NCBI GenBank assembly: GCA_964555675.1
Contig: CAZKTU010000251.1
Span: forward strand, 1 to 9,585
Source: CAIWXH01 sp964555675
GTDB taxonomy: Bacteria; Chloroflexota; Chloroflexia; Chloroflexales; Chloroflexaceae
Direction: 5' to 3'
Length of the DNA: 9,585 nucleotides
The translations under genes and the position numbers were made by a program. This document shows positions 6,072 through 9,585 of the stretch, in pieces (the stretch's first letter is position 1; each line of letters begins with the position of its first letter). A model generated the notes under the pieces. The model ran no database searches and had not been told where the DNA came from. It saw only the letters and a program-made list of their open reading frames with translations.

Positions 6072-7129
6072 CACGGGGGTGGCAGCGGCGTCTGAAAGTC
6101 GTTCGTCTCCCAGGCGCGGATCATGGCGTCGACATTGTTGCGGGTCACAATATCCATGCCGGTGTCGATAAAGGGCGGGTAGGACTGCTGGTTGACGATG
6201 TGATCATAGAGGATCTGCACCGAGTCGTAGCCCCAGCCCCAGTACTTCTGCCCGATCAGGGCCGTCAGGTAGCCGTCGCGCAGCAGCTCGAGCTGGAAGG
6301 GCAAAGTGTCGAAGCAGACCGTCTTCAGGTCACCGGCCCTGGTCGAGGCCTCCCACTGCGGCATAGCGCCGCGGTCGGCGAAGAGCGGCCAGAGGCCGGC
6401 GAAGAACCAGCCCCGCAGGTCGGGGTGGGCCTGCATCACCTCTTCGACGCCCTGCACGCCCTTGCTGATATCCTCGCCGGTGGCGACCTCGGCCACCACG
6501 CTCATCTCGGGGTAGCGCGCCACCACCTCGCGGAAGCCGGCCACCCGGTCCTCCAGGTTCAGCCCGCCCGGCACGCCGGTGATGATCGCCACCTTGCCCC
6601 TGCCGCCGAGGGCCTCGACCAGCAGCTCGGCGGCCTTGCGCCCCGCGGCGTAGTTGTCGATACTCAGGAAGGTGAAGCGCCCGCTCGCCGGCGCGTCGCT
6701 GTCCCAGGTCATCACCGGGATGCCCGCCGCCACGGCCCGGTTGATCGGCTCGGCGCAGGCGATCGGGTCGTTGCACGAGACGGCGATCCCGTCGACCTGG
6801 CGCGCAATCAGGTCGTCGAGCACGCGGGTCTGCTCGACGGCGTCGGCCGAGGTCGGCGCGGCCGAGATCAGCTCGACCTCGTAGGGCCCCGCGGCGCTCA
6901 GCTCTTGCGCCCGGGCCATGGCGCCGCTGTAGCCGTGGTCGAAGACCGGGTTGCCCAGACTCTTCGAGACCCAGGCGAAGGTCAGCTTCGGGCGCTGCGG
7001 CGTCGCCGGCCCCGCGCAGGCGGCCAGGGCCATCAGGCCGAGCAACAGCAGGCAGGCCCGCCGCAGTGCGGCCGGGCGCCCGCGTCGGGCCTCAGCCGTC
7101 GCCGCCGGCGCCTGTCGCATCTCGAGCAT
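6071..7129 (-). CDS. Lipoprotein sugar-binding protein of the RbsB/periplasmic-binding family
   Basis: A 352-residue extracytoplasmic solute-binding protein that catches a sugar or related ligand and delivers it to the permease. After a basic N-terminus (residues 15-24) comes a hydrophobic helix and the lipobox LAAC, with Cys38 as the lipid anchor. The mature part (about 49-345) has the Peripla_BP_4 pattern: FAWVSKSLGNPVFDHGYSGA, DDLIARQVDGIAVSCND, PVMTWDSDAP (D143, D145), IDNYAAGRKAAELL, EDRVAGF (R195), CFDTLP (D274) and LIGQKYWGWGYDS. These are places where sugar-binding relatives contact ligand or the hinge; the exact ligand is unknown. It starts six bases after the permease stop. Its stop codon shares a base with the start of the ABC-kinase gene, so production of sensor and kinase is tied together. 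Confidence 0.93.
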   Translation of the reverse strand: MLEMRQAPAATAEARRGRPAALRRACLLLLGLMALAACAGPATPQRPKLTFAWVSKSLGNPVFDHGYSGAMARAQELSAAGPYEVELISAAPTSADAVEQTRVLDDLIARQVDGIAVSCNDPIACAEPINRAVAAGIPVMTWDSDAPASGRFTFLSIDNYAAGRKAAELLVEALGGRGKVAIITGVPGGLNLEDRVAGFREVVARYPEMSVVAEVATGEDISKGVQGVEEVMQAHPDLRGWFFAGLWPLFADRGAMPQWEASTRAGDLKTVCFDTLPFQLELLRDGYLTALIGQKYWGWGYDSVQILYDHIVNQQSYPPFIDTGMDIVTRNNVDAMIRAWETNDFQTPLPPP

Positions 7130-7135
7130 CAGCGC

Positions 7136-8158
7136 TCACCCCCGCGTCAGCCTGCGCCGGCGCAAATAGTCGATCAGCACCACCGTCAGGATCATAGCGC
7201 CGATCGCGCCAATCTGCCAGTAGGCCGGGAAGCCGAGCAGCACCATGCCGTTGCGCACCATCAGCATGAGCAGCGTGCCGAGCACCACCCCGAGCACCCC
7301 GCCCTCGCCGCCGAAGAGGCTGGTGCCGCCGATCACCGCCGCGGCGATGATGTCGAGCTCGTAGCCCTCGGCGGCCGTGGGGGCGGCCACGCCCAGCCAG
7401 GCCGTCATCATGATCCCGCCGCACGCGGCCAGCAGCCCGCTGAGGGTGTAGACCGTGGTCTTGATCTTCTCGGTCGGCACCCCGGCCAGGCGCAGGGCCT
7501 CCTCGTCGCGCCCCAGGGTGAAGATGTAGCGCCCCAGCACGGTGCGGTCGAGCATCAGGGCCACCAGCCCCGCCAGCAGGGCCATCGTCACCAGCGAGGC
7601 CGGCAGGGTCAGGGGCCCGAGCTGCAGGTCGCTCTGGCCGAGGGCGCGAAACTCGGGCGGCAGGTCGCGGATGGGCGCGCCATTGGTCAGCCCGAAGGTC
7701 AGCCCACGGGCCACGCCCATGGTACCCAGGGTCACGATGAAGGGCGGCAGGTTCAGGCGGGCCACCAGGGTGCCGTTGAGCAGCCCCACAGCGGCGCCGC
7801 TCAGCAGACCCGCCCCGATCGCCACCGGCAGCGGCCACTGGGCCCGCAGCCCCACCGCGCAGACCAGGCCGGCCAGGGCCATCACCGCGCCCACCGAGAG
7901 GTCGACGCCCCCGATCACGATCACCATGCTCACGCCCAGGGCGGCCACGGCGAACCACGAGACCCCGCGGGCCAGGTTGATCAGGTTGGTCCCCTGATAG
8001 AAGTTCGCGCTGAGCAGGCTCAGGCCCCCGGCCACCAGCAGCAGCAGCGCCAGGATCACCAGCTCTTGCCGGCTGCCCAGCGCCCGCAGCGCCGCCCGCC
8101 AGCGGCCCCTGCCGCCGATCCGCTCGGGCTGCCCGGGGGCGACATCGATCCGTGCCAT
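7136..8158 (-). CDS. RbsC-type sugar ABC transporter permease
   Basis: A 340-residue inner-membrane permease of the BPD_transp_2 (PF02653) family, the usual length for RbsC. It is strongly hydrophobic, with about eight to ten membrane segments. It has the family marks GGVDLSVGAVMAL (DLSVG at 86-90), LPPFIVTLGTMGVARGL, a cytoplasmic loop RTVLGRYIFTLGRDEEALRLAGV that should dock on the ATPase, and the C-terminal GYELDIIAAAVIGGTSLFGGEGG. It ends in a basic cytoplasmic tail RRRRLTRG. A GAGGAG sequence lies only two bases before the ATG, an unusually close ribosome site. It is the first gene of the permease, binding-protein and ABC-kinase unit. As no conventional two-domain ATPase is in that unit, its energy partner is either the fusion protein or an ATPase from elsewhere. 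Confidence 0.93.
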   Translation of the reverse strand: MARIDVAPGQPERIGGRGRWRAALRALGSRQELVILALLLLVAGGLSLLSANFYQGTNLINLARGVSWFAVAALGVSMVIVIGGVDLSVGAVMALAGLVCAVGLRAQWPLPVAIGAGLLSGAAVGLLNGTLVARLNLPPFIVTLGTMGVARGLTFGLTNGAPIRDLPPEFRALGQSDLQLGPLTLPASLVTMALLAGLVALMLDRTVLGRYIFTLGRDEEALRLAGVPTEKIKTTVYTLSGLLAACGGIMMTAWLGVAAPTAAEGYELDIIAAAVIGGTSLFGGEGGVLGVVLGTLLMLMVRNGMVLLGFPAYWQIGAIGAMILTVVLIDYLRRRRLTRG

Positions 8159-8194
8159 AGCTCCTCGCTCACCAGTGCGACGCCGCGGTCCTCT

Positions 8195-8200
8195 ATTCTA
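8195..8200 (-). promoter_or_regulatory. Possible -10 element upstream of the RbsC-type permease
   Basis: On the minus strand TAGAAT matches the -10 consensus at five of six bases, about 37 bases before the ATG at 8158. The region 16-18 bases further upstream is C-rich with no recognisable -35. If real, the permease/binding-protein/ABC-kinase genes form a transcription unit separate from the second importer. Confidence 0.3.
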
Positions 8201-8256
8201 CACTCTCGAGGGAGGTGTGGAGGGCTTGGCCCCCCACATCCACCCATCACGGCCCC

Positions 8257-8294
8257 CGCCGCGGGAAGCGGCGACGATCGTAACTCGGTTACGA
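8257..8294 (-). terminator. Tandem hairpins after the MmsB-type permease gene
   Basis: Five bases after the stop of the upstream permease gene the transcript can fold TCGTAAC-CGA-GTTACGA, a perfect 7-bp stem (8278-8294). After four bases it can fold CGCCGC-TTCCC-GCGGCG, a perfect 6-bp stem (8257-8273). Neither is followed by a U-run. They could slow transcription, protect the 3' end of the upstream message, or be a protein-binding palindrome instead. Confidence 0.4.
8263..8294 (+). repeat. Copy B of a 32-bp dispersed intergenic repeat
   Basis: It matches 1650-1681 at 28 of 32 positions in the same orientation (differences at repeat positions 4, 13, 16 and 20). In this copy CGTAAC-TCG-GTTACG is a perfect inverted repeat and forms the first of the two hairpins. 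Both copies are intergenic, about 6.6 kb apart, which points to a recurring genomic element or a shared protein-binding site rather than coding similarity. Confidence 0.7.
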
Positions 8295-8299
8295 AACCC

Positions 8300-9517
8300 C
8301 TACCGCGCGGCCCGGCGCGTCATCACGTCGAAGATCACCGCCGCGGCCAGCACGGCGCCGCGCACGATGTACTGGTAGCCGATGCCCACGCCCATCAGGT
8401 TCATACCGCTGGTCAGCGAGGTCATCACCAGCGCGCCGATCACCGAGCCGGTGACCCGCCCGACGCCGCCGGCCGCCGAGACGCCGCCGACGTAGGCCGC
8501 CGCGATCGCGTCGAGCTCGAACAGGGTGCCGGCCGTGGTCGAGGCCGACTGCAGGCGCGAGGCGAAGAGGATGCCCGAGAGGGCCGAGAGCATGCCCATC
8601 GAGCCGAAGACCACGAAGATGATCCGCTTGACGCTGATGCCGCTCAGCTCGGCCGCCTCGGGGTTGCCGCCCACCGCGTAGATATGCCGGCCCAGAACCG
8701 TCTGGGTCGTCACGAAGTGGTAGATGGCCACCACCAGCAGCACAATCACCACTGTCCACGAGAGGCCGTTGTAGCCGGCCAGGACCCAGGTGATCGCGCC
8801 GATCAGCCCCGAGACAAAGACCAGCTGCAGGATGAAGATATCGCGCGGCAGCACCTCGAAGCCGTAGGCGATCTTCTTGCGCCGGCTGCCCAACTCGCCA
8901 TAGATATAGAGCCCAATCGCCGCGAGGCCGATCAGCACCGTCAGCTTATGCACATCCTCGAGGAAGCCGCCCAGGGGGATGTCGGGGATGAAGCCGTTGC
9001 CGAAGGCCACGAAGATCGGGTCGGTGATGCTGATCGTGCCGGTGCCCTCGGTCACCAGCTGCAGCAGGCCGCGGTAGATCAGCCAGCCGGCCAGCGAGGC
9101 CACGAACGACGGGATGCCCAGCAGGGCCACGGGGGTCGCCGTGAGCAGCCCCGCCAGAATGCCGAGGCCCAGCACGATCGGCACGACCAGGATGGTCGGC
9201 ATGCCCCACGCCGAGAGGGCGATGGCCGCGATCGCGCCCAGGAAGCCCGCCAGGAAGCCGACCGAGAGGTCGATATGCCTGATCACGATCACCAGGGTCA
9301 TGCCCACGGCGAGCACCGCGATGTAGCCGGTCTGGTTGAGCAGGTTGCTCAGATTGCGCGACGAGAGGAAGACGCCGTTGGTCGTGATCGCAAAGATCAC
9401 CATGATCACGAACAGGGCGATGAACATACCGTAGTCGCGGATGTTCTGGCGCAGCACCCGGCCCAGGTTCTGGAAAAACGAGCCGCTCTGCTGCTTCTGT
9501 ACATTCCCCGAGATCAT
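8300..9517 (-). CDS. mmsB: Multiple-sugar ABC transporter permease, MmsB/GguB (XylH-related) type
   Basis: A 405-residue inner-membrane permease for monosaccharide import, in the same PF02653 family as the downstream permease but of the longer subfamily with an extra central region. It shows QNIRDYGMFIALFVIM, RHIDLSVGFLAGFLGAIAA (DLSVG at 83-87), GIPSFVASLAG and GFIPDIPLGG. Then come the docking loop TVLGRHIYAVGGNPEAAELSGISVKR and LFELDAIAAAYVGGVSAAGGVGRVTGSVIGALVM near the C-terminus. These fit MmsB/GguB better than E. coli XylH, though annotation as XylH would be defensible. I chose ATG 9517, which has AGGAGG six bases upstream, over an in-frame TTG at 9532 that is part of the ribosome site itself. 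It starts 11 bases after the stop of the ATPase gene, so the two are co-transcribed. Confidence 0.93.
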   Translation of the reverse strand: MISGNVQKQQSGSFFQNLGRVLRQNIRDYGMFIALFVIMVIFAITTNGVFLSSRNLSNLLNQTGYIAVLAVGMTLVIVIRHIDLSVGFLAGFLGAIAAIALSAWGMPTILVVPIVLGLGILAGLLTATPVALLGIPSFVASLAGWLIYRGLLQLVTEGTGTISITDPIFVAFGNGFIPDIPLGGFLEDVHKLTVLIGLAAIGLYIYGELGSRRKKIAYGFEVLPRDIFILQLVFVSGLIGAITWVLAGYNGLSWTVVIVLLVVAIYHFVTTQTVLGRHIYAVGGNPEAAELSGISVKRIIFVVFGSMGMLSALSGILFASRLQSASTTAGTLFELDAIAAAYVGGVSAAGGVGRVTGSVIGALVMTSLTSGMNLMGVGIGYQYIVRGAVLAAAVIFDVMTRRAAR

Positions 9518-9528
9518 CCTCGACCTCC

Positions 9529-9585
9529 TCAATTAGTAGCCAGCTGCATAATCTTCTCCGGGTCCGCCTCTTCGATCGCAAGCTC
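9529..9585 (-). CDS. C-terminal tail of a sugar ABC transporter ATP-binding protein (partial)
   Basis: The last 18 codons of a gene entering from the right edge: ELAIEEADPEKIMQLATN then TGA. The acidic '(E/A)xxEKIMxLAT' ending is typical of the XylG/RbsA/MmsA two-domain sugar ATPases, and its place directly before an MmsB-type permease supports an MmsA/XylG-like ATPase. The stop lies 11 bases before the permease start and next to its ribosome site. No catalytic motif is within the window, so the call rests on context and the tail only. Confidence 0.7.
   Translation of the reverse strand, partial: ELAIEEADPEKIMQLATN

Noticed and set aside
4509..6095. Long plus-strand open frame of about 528 codons opposite the ABC-kinase gene
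   Set aside because: It mirrors a gene with clear domains; the translation is low-complexity Gly/Ala/Leu/Gln/Arg/His with no motif. GC-rich codon use commonly leaves the antisense frame open.
9518..9532. TTG start for the MmsB-type permease, adding five residues
   Set aside because: These codons are the ribosome site itself (AGGAGG), which is correctly placed for the ATG at 9517.
1..9585. tRNA, rRNA, CRISPR array, transposase or phage gene
   Set aside because: None found: nearly all of the window is covered by the genes listed, and the gaps hold only short dyads and the 32-bp repeat.

Overview
This 9.6 kb window is GC-rich bacterial DNA. Every protein gene but one lies on the minus strand. 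The organism is most likely a member of the Chloroflexota (class Chloroflexia). The best clue is the secreted glycosidase, which carries repeated 'FGYP...QxFERARxExHP...LLGRLG' modules; I associate these with secreted proteins of that phylum. This is inference from recognised sequence style; there is no rRNA or other phylogenetic marker in the window.

Layout from left to right. (1) 1-1492, minus: a copper-homeostasis operon, csoR-copZ-copA. copA runs off the left edge. A sigma70-like promoter and a C-tract/G-tract palindrome resembling a CsoR operator lie upstream of csoR. (2) 1723-2190, plus: a 155-aa uncharacterised protein, the only plus-strand gene. The 230-base gap before it holds the csoR promoter, several small dyads and one copy of a 32-bp dispersed repeat. 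(3) 2200-4425, minus: a secreted GH5-like glycoside hydrolase with two repeat modules before the catalytic domain and two after it, read from its own extended -10 promoter. (4) 4494-8158, minus: a three-gene unit of RbsC-type sugar permease, lipoprotein sugar-binding protein and a very unusual ATPase. This last protein is one sugar-importer ABC nucleotide-binding domain fused through a coiled coil to a complete NarL-type histidine kinase. (5) 8300-9585, minus: the end of a second sugar importer, with the C-terminal tail of its ATPase followed by an MmsB/GguB (XylH-related) permease. Tandem hairpins overlapping the second copy of the 32-bp repeat separate it from unit 4.

The main discovery candidate is unit 4. 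RbsA-type importers normally use one ~500-aa ATPase with two tandem ABC domains. Here the second ABC domain is absent and a histidine kinase occupies its place, in a protein of nearly the same total length. The ABC half has lost its switch histidine and the signature glycine, while all the kinase boxes are intact. I infer a transporter-like sensor, or a transporter-coupled sensor, in which sugar binding outside the cell controls phosphorylation of a response regulator encoded elsewhere. The neighbouring glycosidase and second importer are plausible but unproven targets.

I saw no tRNA, rRNA, CRISPR array, insertion sequence, phage gene or replication origin.
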